From Sulfuricurvum sp. (lineage in GTDB: Bacteria; Campylobacterota; Campylobacteria; Campylobacterales; Sulfurimonadaceae), in contig JAUXYP010000002.1 of assembly GCA_030694265.1 (NCBI GenBank), forward strand, positions 248,001-312,000: a stretch of DNA of 64,000 nt, read 5' to 3'. Below the pieces are notes generated by a model that did not search any database, was not told the DNA's origin, and saw only the letters and a program-made list of their open reading frames with translations. Positions 52,375 through 61,173 of the stretch are shown here, piece by piece (the first letter of the stretch is position 1; every line of letters starts with the position of its first letter). The position numbers and the translations under genes were made by a program.

Positions 52375-53192
52375 TGACTAAGATACATTATCCGCTAATT
52401 AGTATTCTTATTCCTTATTATAATCACAATAGATACGTAGCATCTACGCTGAACAGTATTTTAGAAGATCCCTATCCAAATAAAGAGATTGTAGTTATTA
52501 ATGATGGTTCTACTGAATCCGATTCTAGTGATTTATTAAATTGGATCGATAATAATAGTCATAAAATGAAAATTATTTATAAAAAGAGAGAGAATAAGGG
52601 AATTACTAAAACCATAAATGAGTTAATTTCATTGGCTAGTGGAGAATATATTGCGTTAATTGCCAGTGATGATTATTTTATTAATAATACATTCTTAAAA
52701 AGAGTCGAATTTTTACAACAAAATTCAAAAAAATTGATGCTAGTATCTGATGCAATTGTTGTTGACGATGATGAGCATATTCTTTTTAACAGCGCGATGT
52801 TTGAACAACGTGGAGCTATCAAGGAAAGATATTTAACAGATAGAGGAATTAAAAAAGAGATTATAAAACGATGGTCAGTTGTAGGCCCAACAAGTTTTAT
52901 AGATAGAAGATTATTCGATATCGTAGGTTTTTATGATGAAAACTTGATGATTGAAGATTGGGATTTTTATCTTAGAGTAGTTGCAAAAGATTTGTTAATA
53001 TTTTTTGATGAAAAAGTTGCTGCTTATCGATGGCACGATCTAAATTTGAGTCAAAATAAAGAAAGTGAGTACAAAAGAGATCTATGTCTATGTCAAACGC
53101 TTCAAAAAAATATCAAAAACTTTTCTTTCCCTTATAATGTTTTGGTGTGGAAAAAGTCACGTAAATGCTTTAAACGATTAAATGTAAACTGA
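52374..53192 (+). CDS. Glycosyltransferase family 2
   Basis: 272 residues, very AT-rich. ISILIPYYNHNRYVASTLNS, VINDGSTESDS, the DxD-like IASDDYF, and MIEDWDFYLRVVAKD (ED motif). It probably transfers the Fuc3NAc/Qui3NAc residue or an adjacent O-unit sugar, an inference from position only. Its last 61 bp overlap the convergent polymerase/ligase gene. Confidence 0.87.
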   Translation: MTKIHYPLISILIPYYNHNRYVASTLNSILEDPYPNKEIVVINDGSTESDSSDLLNWIDNNSHKMKIIYKKRENKGITKTINELISLASGEYIALIASDDYFINNTFLKRVEFLQQNSKKLMLVSDAIVVDDDEHILFNSAMFEQRGAIKERYLTDRGIKKEIIKRWSVVGPTSFIDRRLFDIVGFYDENLMIEDWDFYLRVVAKDLLIFFDEKVAAYRWHDLNLSQNKESEYKRDLCLCQTLQKNIKNFSFPYNVLVWKKSRKCFKRLNVN

Positions 53193-54463
53193 TTTGATGA
53201 CGACTCCATTTGTTTCCTTTCGTCATAAGTATACAAACTGACAGCAGATAAGAACACAAATACTCGAACAATACCTTCGGCAAGAAAAATGATGGATCCA
53301 ATAGATACAAAGAGCATACTTACAATAAGTATGATTTGTATCACTCTTCGATTATTATCAACTTGATTATAGAATAGTAGTTGATAAAAAATATTTAGAA
53401 ATACTATTAATCCAATGATACCAAACTGTAAGGTGTTATCTAAATATTCGCTGTGCAAGCTGGCACAATTGTAATTCCAAATATTTACAAGTAGGTTGTT
53501 TTTATTTGCCTGATCATGTTCTTCACTAATAATTATCTTTTTTATCTCAGCAATATGATCACCGGCTCCTACACCAAATATAAAATTATTTTTTATAATG
53601 TCAATTCCATAAAAATAGTAACCAGCTCGTGTTCCATTTGAAGTACTGAAATCACCATCAGGTATAGTTATGAGATCGTGATATAGAGCTGACGTTCTAG
53701 ACCTGAATACATCACTAAAGTTGTAGGCAAGTGTGTATCCAAGAGTCATGAGTAATATTGAGGGTACAATAATTTTTTTAACCTCTTTTTTGTATACAAA
53801 CAACAAAACTGAAAAAATGGACAGTGTATACAAAATATAGCCGATTCTTGAAGCTACGATAAATATGTTTAATGAAGCGCTTGTAAAAAAAATAGCCATG
53901 AACATTTTTTTATAAATAGTAGTATTTTTATCAGTTATAAGATTATAGAGAATAAGTCCCAGTGTGATGGACAGTACTGTTGCATACTGAGTGTAGGATT
54001 GCATAAACGGAACATTTCCCATTCCTTCTTTTAGGTGCACGAATGGTATTTTTATGTTTAGAGCCATAGTATATGAGAATACTTCGCTCATCAACATACC
54101 TGCAGCAAAACTTGATAATATTTTCATAATAAATTCTTTTTGTATTGTCATGGCAATTATGATAATAGCAAAGATAGATTTATAATGGTAAGCTTTAAAA
54201 ATAGCAGCATCTAAATGTTCACTTCCTATCATCCATAGAAAATGTAGCATATAAAACAATAGAAAAGCTTGTACGACTTTATCTTGAATAATTATTAAGA
54301 AGCGACTTTTTAACTCATTGGAAAAAAATAAAAGAATAGCAACTGAAATTAAAATGAAAGAAGATGCTTTATTAGAAATAGGAATGAAAAAAGCATAACT
54401 GATTAAAAGATAGTTTAGATTAGTAAATAGATGATTTTCTTTTAATTTTTTAAGAATTTGCAT
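53132..54463 (-). CDS. O-antigen polymerase/ligase-family membrane protein (Wzy/WaaL-like)
   Basis: 443 residues with about ten TM helices and one large periplasmic loop (about residues 255-340, containing RAGYYFYGIDIIKNNFIFGV). The segment SLHSEYLDNTLQFGIIGLIV matches the Wzy_C/O-antigen ligase signature with its conserved His. Whether it polymerises O-units or ligates them to lipid A core cannot be told by sequence. Last gene of the minus-strand operon. AT-rich. Confidence 0.85.
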   Translation of the reverse strand: MQILKKLKENHLFTNLNYLLISYAFFIPISNKASSFILISVAILLFFSNELKSRFLIIIQDKVVQAFLLFYMLHFLWMIGSEHLDAAIFKAYHYKSIFAIIIIAMTIQKEFIMKILSSFAAGMLMSEVFSYTMALNIKIPFVHLKEGMGNVPFMQSYTQYATVLSITLGLILYNLITDKNTTIYKKMFMAIFFTSASLNIFIVASRIGYILYTLSIFSVLLFVYKKEVKKIIVPSILLMTLGYTLAYNFSDVFRSRTSALYHDLITIPDGDFSTSNGTRAGYYFYGIDIIKNNFIFGVGAGDHIAEIKKIIISEEHDQANKNNLLVNIWNYNCASLHSEYLDNTLQFGIIGLIVFLNIFYQLLFYNQVDNNRRVIQIILIVSMLFVSIGSIIFLAEGIVRVFVFLSAVSLYTYDERKQMESSSNQFTFNRLKHLRDFFHTKTL

Positions 54464-54482
54464 CTATCCTACTTTATTCAAA

Positions 54483-55424
54483 TTATTTATTTTTATATAA
54501 GTTCATTCTATTAAGAATTTGATCACCCACGGTTATTGTGTAATGTGACGTGTCAATGAAATTATGGTTGTTTTGGGTAGTTGTATTTGGTCCGCTGAAA
54601 TCATAATAATGTGTTATCTTAGCTAAAGACGATTTAAATTCTTCTAGTAATTGCTTATTGGTATCTTGATAAGTAGTATGATGGATTGGATTTATAAACA
54701 CTGTAAGTTCTATATGATGTTGTTTGCATAGTGTAACAATGTTTTTAATGTCTTCTAATGTTTCGAGTTTGGTGTTCCCAGAATAATGAGTTGGTTTGAG
54801 GTATTTTGGATCATCATCGCAAAAGTTTGATCCATTGTAGAAAAAGGTTTGATAAAACTTCTCTTGCCCAATGATATCCCAATCTATGAGGTTATCGTGA
54901 GCAACTATCTTTTTAATAAATTGCCTTTTATCTTGTTGTGTTAACAAGTGAAAAAAATAAAATTTATAGAATGAGAACCATGAAGTTTCTGTTGCCAGAG
55001 GATGCGCTTTAGTTAGCCACTGCTGCTGATGTTTTGCGAATGAGACTTGATAGGAGAAGTCATCAAGTCCAAGCAGTAGTTTTTTTATTTTTACACCGTG
55101 TTTGATAAATAAACGTAAATTTAAAAGATGTTCATGCGGAATGCCTTCTGAATAGGTCATATTATAAAAATTTGCCCCTTTTACATGGCTTGGTAAGAGT
55201 GCGCTTACTCTTGATGAGCCGAAAATAAAGCCGTTGTATTTTTTTGGATGAGCGAGAATGTATTCAACTTTTATAAAATTTCGATTGGGCTCATCAGTAA
55301 AGCTCGTATTTTCAGGATGGAGAACAGAGTACGTATCTGTCCATATCAATAAAAATATGCTAACTAATAATATTATCGAGGGGATAATAATGGATAAATG
55401 GACCCATTTTTTTGATAATATCAT
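54483..55424 (-). CDS. Membrane-anchored SGNH-like protein A of the acylation cassette
   Basis: 313 residues. One N-terminal TM helix (about 10-28) and an exported domain. The block-I-like motif is GFIFGSSRVSAL (Ser70/71, Arg72), then LLLGLDDFSY, VFINPIHHTTY and a block-V-like IDTSHY (Asp291, His294) close to the C-terminus. This is a DltD/DUF1574-like arrangement, presumably an extracytoplasmic O-acyltransferase or esterase using the MBOAT acyl donor. Related in layout to proteins C and D. Shares one base with the upstream gene. Confidence 0.72.
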   Translation of the reverse strand: MILSKKWVHLSIIIPSIILLVSIFLLIWTDTYSVLHPENTSFTDEPNRNFIKVEYILAHPKKYNGFIFGSSRVSALLPSHVKGANFYNMTYSEGIPHEHLLNLRLFIKHGVKIKKLLLGLDDFSYQVSFAKHQQQWLTKAHPLATETSWFSFYKFYFFHLLTQQDKRQFIKKIVAHDNLIDWDIIGQEKFYQTFFYNGSNFCDDDPKYLKPTHYSGNTKLETLEDIKNIVTLCKQHHIELTVFINPIHHTTYQDTNKQLLEEFKSSLAKITHYYDFSGPNTTTQNNHNFIDTSHYTITVGDQILNRMNLYKNK

Positions 55425-56575
55425 TACTTAGTATGAACTTTATTTTTATTGATTATCTTGGAAAAGGGTGTATGCTGTATAACCGCTTTTGAAGCCAAAT
55501 TACTCCAATGCGTGTCATCCGCAAAGAAAATGTCTTTACGCCCATTTTTTATTTCAGCAGATAAAATGTCTTTGGTATCGATGAAAGTGTATTGTTTATT
55601 AGTTGCGCGTAATAAATTGAAAAGAGGATTTTTTTGATACTGGTTATTGAGAATATAATCATGGTAAAGGTCATATTTGTCAACTGAAATCATAAAAAAT
55701 AAGGAAACTTCTTTTGTTTTTAAAAGAGTAGAGAGATGATTAAAATTTTCATTGATAATGGCGACTTTATCAGGCGTAATTTCAGTAATTGAGCCTATAT
55801 CGTCTTGATATATTAATAAAGTGGACTCATTTTTGACATGAAAAAAGGGTTTGGAAAGGGGAAGTCTGTATACATCTGAATAGCGTAATGCATTTGGTGA
55901 AAAAAGATAATAAAAATTATAGAGAGGCAGCTTGTAATTTGCAGTTGAAATAAAATATTGTTTCTCTTTTTTCGGTTTCCCGTCTCCCCATTGCCCTTTC
56001 TTCAGATCGTTATACAGAGTTGCTCGTGTTATGTTCTGTTCCCAGTGCATCGGTTTTGCGAATCGACTGACAACATATCTGCCAACTGACTCGATGAGAA
56101 TCGCTTTAGGTTTTATCTCATTCATTAAGCCGGATTGTTGGAGGGCGATAATTGCTTCGACGGTATTTTCCCCAAAAAGTGAGGGATTGATATTCATGAC
56201 GCTATAGCCATAATGCGTAGCAATAAAGTCTTGGTAATAACTGTTTTTACCTCCGGCTCCTCCGTTAGAAAATGAATCTCCAATGGTAATGATATCGATC
56301 GGTTGGCCTTTCCATTCTGAAAATTCTATGTGTTTTTTAGGCAAGGTAACAGTGGTGATTCGTGGATGGATAGAGGAAACTTGATATCCTATACGTGCTA
56401 AATCTCCAATATGCTGCGGCGGTTCGATATCTAATAATTTTGAGGTAAAAAAAGTCCATACAATAGCGTGATAGAATAAAAACATACCGACAATTACTGT
56501 AAAAAAGAGGATATATTGACGAATGGGCAGTATGGTTATTAAACTATTTTTCCATTTTTTTAAAATAGAAAGCAT
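55424..56575 (-). CDS. AlgJ/AlgX-like SGNH O-acetyltransferase (protein B)
   Basis: 383 residues. N-terminal TM helix (about 20-42) and an exported SGNH domain with canonical block I IITIGDSFSNGG (Ser101) and block V FFADDTHWS (Asp354, His356). This is the AlgJ/AlgX type that receives acetyl groups from an MBOAT partner and puts them on polysaccharide in the periplasm. The MBOAT gene is two genes upstream. It is the only one of the four SGNH proteins here with an intact GDS motif. Confidence 0.82.
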   Translation of the reverse strand: MLSILKKWKNSLITILPIRQYILFFTVIVGMFLFYHAIVWTFFTSKLLDIEPPQHIGDLARIGYQVSSIHPRITTVTLPKKHIEFSEWKGQPIDIITIGDSFSNGGAGGKNSYYQDFIATHYGYSVMNINPSLFGENTVEAIIALQQSGLMNEIKPKAILIESVGRYVVSRFAKPMHWEQNITRATLYNDLKKGQWGDGKPKKEKQYFISTANYKLPLYNFYYLFSPNALRYSDVYRLPLSKPFFHVKNESTLLIYQDDIGSITEITPDKVAIINENFNHLSTLLKTKEVSLFFMISVDKYDLYHDYILNNQYQKNPLFNLLRATNKQYTFIDTKDILSAEIKNGRKDIFFADDTHWSNLASKAVIQHTPFSKIINKNKVHTK

Positions 56576-56611
56576 TAATAAGACTTTGAAGTTATATTAT
56601 GAAGAAATAGA

Positions 56612-57703
56612 TTAAAAAGAGGATTCATAATGCTTTTTCCGTTGTTGGTTAAGATGCTCATTGATATTTTCAGAAGTGACAGTATAGCCAAAATCTTTTG
56701 GGACGAATATTTTTGAGTTTTTAAAATTTTTTGCAAATATGATTTCTCCATTATTGCTCGTAATATGAGTGCTATCTCTAAAATTCATGATATTACTTGT
56801 TACTGAATTATAGGTGCAAAAATCATTATAGGGCTGAATGGACAGAATAGATTTTTTCCAATAATCAAAAGTATTACCTAATCCAAGAGAATAAATAAGA
56901 TCAAGATGTGTTACATAAACAGGACTTGTATAAATGACACAGGCAATTTTTTTTTCTTTACAGAGCTGTATGATGTATCTCACTCTTTTTAAGCCTGAAT
57001 CGATAGAATGGGGATTGGAAAAATGAGTAGATTTTAAAAACTCTGTGTGATTTTTATATTCATTTAGTGTATTACTGATGTTTTTATTTATTTCATTCCG
57101 AGAATATGGTTGACCTTGTTGTTTAAAGTATTGAGCTTCTTCAAAGAATGGTCTGTTAAGTTCTTTGGTGTAGTTGTGTTTGAAATTTATTTTAATAGTT
57201 TGAATACTTTTTTCTAATGTTCTATATGCCAATAACGACGTGATGTAATCATCTAAATAAATGTCTTTATTTAAACGGTCATCTTCAAATGTAACTTCGT
57301 TTTTTTTATCTGGATTGAATGAAAAAAAATCCAATCCCCAAACGATCATTTTAATATTTTTATGTTTTATCATATATTCTAAATAACGTGTTTGCTCATA
57401 AATAGAGCTTCCGGCTAAAGCCAAGTTATAAATTGGCTTTGGAGCATATGGATTTAAATATGTGTATTTAAAAAGACCGATACGTGAAGTGCCCATCATT
57501 AAAGTTGATGGATTTAGATGTTTAGCTTCATAAAATTTCGTCATACGATCCGATAAGGCATAAGGTTTAAAATAGTTATAACGTCCTTGATATGAGTGAG
57601 AAAAAATATTATAGGGATTTATTATATAATTAATTACTATAATTAAGAAAAATATACTTAATATAATACGAATGAAATAGTGTGCCCATAAACTATTTTG
57701 CAT
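56612..57703 (-). CDS. Membrane-anchored SGNH-like protein C of the acylation cassette
   Basis: 363 residues. TM helix at about 9-28, exported remainder. Block-I-like TLMMGTSRIGLF (Ser73, Arg74), MIVWGLDFFSF, VIYTSPVYVTH and block-V-like FRDSTHIT (Asp310, His313), followed by a 50-residue basic tail ending in HLNQQRKKHY. Same order of motifs as proteins A and D. It starts 10 bases after the MBOAT stop, so the two are translationally close partners. Confidence 0.72.
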   Translation of the reverse strand: MQNSLWAHYFIRIILSIFFLIIVINYIINPYNIFSHSYQGRYNYFKPYALSDRMTKFYEAKHLNPSTLMMGTSRIGLFKYTYLNPYAPKPIYNLALAGSSIYEQTRYLEYMIKHKNIKMIVWGLDFFSFNPDKKNEVTFEDDRLNKDIYLDDYITSLLAYRTLEKSIQTIKINFKHNYTKELNRPFFEEAQYFKQQGQPYSRNEINKNISNTLNEYKNHTEFLKSTHFSNPHSIDSGLKRVRYIIQLCKEKKIACVIYTSPVYVTHLDLIYSLGLGNTFDYWKKSILSIQPYNDFCTYNSVTSNIMNFRDSTHITSNNGEIIFAKNFKNSKIFVPKDFGYTVTSENINEHLNQQRKKHYESSF

Positions 57704-57713
57704 TCATAGTGGC

Positions 57714-59186
57714 CTAAAAATTAAAATATAAAAACTCGGATACTCTTGACATCATGGATACCGCTGTCAGGAAAATAGTAAGTGTGAAAATGAGATTGAG
57801 GCGATTAGGTTTGAAGTTTTGTAAAAACTGCATAGAATTCTCTATTGACAGTAGTAGAATAAACCCTAAGATGATATAAGCTGTTGTTTGTGCTTTTCCA
57901 TTGATATGTTCATAAACAGTTCCAAAGTGAATCATGCCGTCTTGTAGAAATGTAAAATATTTTATATATTTTTCTGGAAATATTATTCCATTATTCCCGA
58001 GCATTCCTTGGAGAAGATTATTGGCTTGTGCCCAATCTTTAGCACGGAAGAATATCCAAGTAATATTAATGAAGTTAAAGGTGATAAACCATGCGAGAAA
58101 TGTATTCATCTTTAGCCCCATTTGCTGCCATGCACGATGAAGGACAATAGCAATACCATGCATAGCCCCCCACATTACAAACATCCAGCTGGCACCATGC
58201 CAAAGACCACCAATTAAGAATACAGTGAAAAGATTGGCATAGGTATGGATTTCACGATTTCGGTTTCCTCCCAAAGGGATATAGATATAGTCTCTTAAAA
58301 AGCGAGACAAGGTGATGTGCCAGCGTCTCCAAAAATCTTGGATATTAAGAGCTTTATAGGGACTGTTAAAGTTAATAGGAAGCTTGATGTTAAACATCAG
58401 AGCAACGGCGAGTGCCATATCGGTATAACCGCTAAAATCGAAATAGAGCTGAAATGTATAACTAAGACTTGTAGCCCATGCTTCAAAAAAGTTAAGCGCT
58501 TGTGTTGTTTCAAAACCGGCGTTAGCCCATTCGGCAAACGTATCTGCAATAACAACTTTCTTAAAAAGACCAATAGAGAATAAAAAAATTCCTGCGGAAA
58601 TATTTTTATAATTGATAACTTTATTTTTAAGAGAGTCAAATTGAGGCATCATTTCTTTGTGATGGAGAATTGGACCAGCTAGTAAATGAGGAAAGAATGT
58701 AACGAAAAGCGTATAGTTAAGATAATCTACCTCTTTGACTTCATCACGATAGGCATCTACCAAATACGCAATTTGGGTAAAAGTAAAAAAGCTGATACCT
58801 AGAGGAAGTACAATATGCATCAGATCCAAATGCGTGTTAACCAGCGCATTGGTATTGATAATGAAAAAGTCCATATACTTGAAAAATCCGAGTAAAAGGA
58901 TATTGGAAACAACACCAAAAACCAAGATAGATTTTGGTGATAGCCCTTTTTTATGGGGGGCAGAACTGTTCATTCGAGTGATGGTAGAACCTATTGTAAA
59001 GTTAAAGAGGATTGATCCTAAAATAAGTGGTAAATAAATGACATTCCACCATGAGTAAAAAAACAGCGATGCAAAAACCATCCAAGCTTTAGACGCTTGT
59101 GTTAAACGTTTTTTATTGAGCCAGAAATAGATTCCAAATGTAATTGGCAAAAAGAAAAAGATAAATTCGTAACTGTTAAATAGCAT
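57714..59186 (-). CDS. MBOAT-family O-acyltransferase (AlgI-like)
   Basis: 490 residues, about eleven hydrophobic helices. The AlgI/DltB-type signature is complete: FFPHLLAGPILHHKEMMPQF, FDFSGYTDMALAVALMF, NIQDFWRRWHITLSRFLRDY and the catalytic His330 in GGLWHGASWMFVMWGAMHG. It moves an acyl group, normally acetyl from acetyl-CoA, across the inner membrane to a partner SGNH protein. Four candidate partners are encoded in the same operon. AT-rich, in keeping with its neighbours. Confidence 0.94.
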   Translation of the reverse strand: MLFNSYEFIFFFLPITFGIYFWLNKKRLTQASKAWMVFASLFFYSWWNVIYLPLILGSILFNFTIGSTITRMNSSAPHKKGLSPKSILVFGVVSNILLLGFFKYMDFFIINTNALVNTHLDLMHIVLPLGISFFTFTQIAYLVDAYRDEVKEVDYLNYTLFVTFFPHLLAGPILHHKEMMPQFDSLKNKVINYKNISAGIFLFSIGLFKKVVIADTFAEWANAGFETTQALNFFEAWATSLSYTFQLYFDFSGYTDMALAVALMFNIKLPINFNSPYKALNIQDFWRRWHITLSRFLRDYIYIPLGGNRNREIHTYANLFTVFLIGGLWHGASWMFVMWGAMHGIAIVLHRAWQQMGLKMNTFLAWFITFNFINITWIFFRAKDWAQANNLLQGMLGNNGIIFPEKYIKYFTFLQDGMIHFGTVYEHINGKAQTTAYIILGFILLLSIENSMQFLQNFKPNRLNLIFTLTIFLTAVSMMSRVSEFLYFNF

Positions 59187-59223
59187 ATTTGGTGCCCTAC
59201 AAAAATAGATACGCGATTATATC

Positions 59224-60258
59224 TTATCGTTCATAAAAAGAATTTTGTCTCTTGTGGGAGGTGAGTAGTGAGCCGTAGTTACCATTATGGTGGATTTTAT
59301 TAATTATCAAGTTCCCGATTACAGGTCTATAATGAACGGGATCATAAAAATTGGAAGGAGAGCGGTTTTCGGATGCATTGAGATCAAAATCATAAACTTT
59401 TCCAAAAATCTCAATTAAGTCATCACGAAATTTTTGTGATGCGGTTGCTAAAAGCGGATTAGAGTGCATCTCTACTTGAGCTTCATAAAAAGTTGGAGTA
59501 ATAAAGGGATAAAGTTTGATGTGATGCTGATCGCAAAGTTTTTTTATTTGTTTTAAGGGCTGCAGTGCTTTTGTTTCGTAAATAAAAGGATTTTGAATGA
59601 AATTTGCGTCGACGGCTTCTTTTGAAATCTCTTTGAAATGTTGATAGGAATGGTCAAAAGTTCCTGATTTAATGGCTTGTTCATCAAGATAATGGTTAAT
59701 TGAACCGTCTTCTTCAAAATACGATTGAGGTTGATGTTTCCAATAATTTACAAATGTTTTAAAACTGATTAGTAGTGTAGATGGTGAGAGATAGTTTCCT
59801 TCTGATGCATTTATAAATCCATGCGGATTGAGATGATTTGGACGTGTTTGTGTGTGAACATTATAGAGTTCATTACCAAGATATACTGTTTTAAGCGGCG
59901 CATGTTTTAGCCACTCTTGAAGGATAAAAAGCTTTTCTGGATTATTGGCCACATGGACGCCAAAGTTATAGCATTCTTTGGTGCTAATATCAGAAGAAGG
60001 AACTATTGACATTACTCGGGAGCTTCCCAAAATAACGCAGTCGTATTTTTGAATGTTGTTTTGATGAAAAACAGTATTGTATTTTTCACTTCGTTCATGA
60101 ATTATCGGTTTGTATTTTTTTTCTACAATCCAATTTCGGTTTCCGAAGGGGTCAATGGTAAAATTAATGCTAAAAATAGTTCCAATGCACAGGATAGCAA
60201 CTGTTATAAAAATTAATATCCATGGTATTGGAGCAATATTTGTTTTTAGTAAAGGCAT
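59224..60258 (-). CDS. Membrane-anchored SGNH-like protein D of the acylation cassette
   Basis: 344 residues. TM helix at about 12-32, then an exported domain with VILGSSRVMSIVP (Ser79/80, Arg81), TVYLGNELYNV, LYPFITPTFYE and block-V-like YDPVHYRPVIG (Asp306, His309). The spacing of motifs is the same as in A and C, yet the overall sequences differ strongly, so the paralogues are old or were recruited separately. It overlaps the upstream GT2 gene by one base and precedes the MBOAT gene. Confidence 0.72.
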   Translation of the reverse strand: MPLLKTNIAPIPWILIFITVAILCIGTIFSINFTIDPFGNRNWIVEKKYKPIIHERSEKYNTVFHQNNIQKYDCVILGSSRVMSIVPSSDISTKECYNFGVHVANNPEKLFILQEWLKHAPLKTVYLGNELYNVHTQTRPNHLNPHGFINASEGNYLSPSTLLISFKTFVNYWKHQPQSYFEEDGSINHYLDEQAIKSGTFDHSYQHFKEISKEAVDANFIQNPFIYETKALQPLKQIKKLCDQHHIKLYPFITPTFYEAQVEMHSNPLLATASQKFRDDLIEIFGKVYDFDLNASENRSPSNFYDPVHYRPVIGNLIINKIHHNGNYGSLLTSHKRQNSFYER

Positions 60259-61163
60259 TATTTTAGTCTTTGTTTATAACGCAGGCTCTCTTTGAGGGGT
60301 GCCCCGCGGAGTAAAAATAAGAAGAGCTGAAAATAGTGCCGTGAACGAAAAGAACGTCGTAATAATTTGAAGAGTTGCAAAAACTTTATGATAGAAGACT
60401 GCCAAATTGGAAGGTGTTTTTCAAGTAAGAGCTTATAGGAGATGAAAAATTCTTTTTCGATCGCTAGATTGCGCCCAGTACTTGCTCCTTCTATATGAGT
60501 AATACGAGCATCTGGAAGAAAGAAAACTTTTGATCCGTAATCTCGGATGCGCTTGGAAATATCTTCTTCTTCACAATACAAAAAAAATATTGTATCCAAT
60601 CCTCCAAGCGCATCGAAAACAGTTCGCCTAAAAAACATACATGATCCGCTGACCACCCCAACTTCAGTTGGTTGGTTAAAGATCGCTTTGTTGCTTGGAA
60701 AGTCGTTTGGATTGAAAAATCGAACAAGTGAATTTCCGAACAGTTTGTTCGCAAGCGAGGGAAATTTTTTATAAGATGAGCTTCTAGTTCCGTCTTCATG
60801 AAATAGTTGTCCTGTTAGCAATCCGGTATCACTATTGTTCTGAGCATATTGGTAGAAGAGGTGCAGTACGTCATTTTGAAAAAGGGTGTCGTTATTTAGT
60901 AAAAGATAATAGGCACCAAGAGCGTGTTGTATCCCCATCATGTTTCCGAATGCAAATCCTCCGTTTAGACGACTTCGAATAATTTTTACTTCAGGAAAAG
61001 ATTCCAACGGCAAGAGCAACTCATATTGATCCGATTCGGAAGCATTGTCAACAATAATAATTTCATACGTCAACCCGGGCATTGTCCTGGTTCGGATCGA
61101 ATTTACCATATTAATAGTATGTTCAGAGGAATTGTAGTTGACTGTTATGATTGAGACGTGCAT
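60258..61163 (-). CDS. Glycosyltransferase family 2 (rhamnosyltransferase-like)
   Basis: 301 residues. VSIITVNYNSSEHTINMV, IVDNASESDQ, LLLNNDTLFQ (DxD equivalent NND), GSCMFFRRTVFDALGG and LYCEEEDISKRIRDYG. This set is typical of dTDP-rhamnose:rhamnan-type transferases, in line with rmlB/rmlD upstream. A C-terminal amphipathic/basic region (LRRSFRSRHYFQLFLFLLRG) may bind the membrane. Confidence 0.87.
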   Translation of the reverse strand: MHVSIITVNYNSSEHTINMVNSIRTRTMPGLTYEIIIVDNASESDQYELLLPLESFPEVKIIRSRLNGGFAFGNMMGIQHALGAYYLLLNNDTLFQNDVLHLFYQYAQNNSDTGLLTGQLFHEDGTRSSSYKKFPSLANKLFGNSLVRFFNPNDFPSNKAIFNQPTEVGVVSGSCMFFRRTVFDALGGLDTIFFLYCEEEDISKRIRDYGSKVFFLPDARITHIEGASTGRNLAIEKEFFISYKLLLEKHLPIWQSSIIKFLQLFKLLRRSFRSRHYFQLFLFLLRGAPLKESLRYKQRLK

Positions 61164-61173
61164 GGTATGACCT

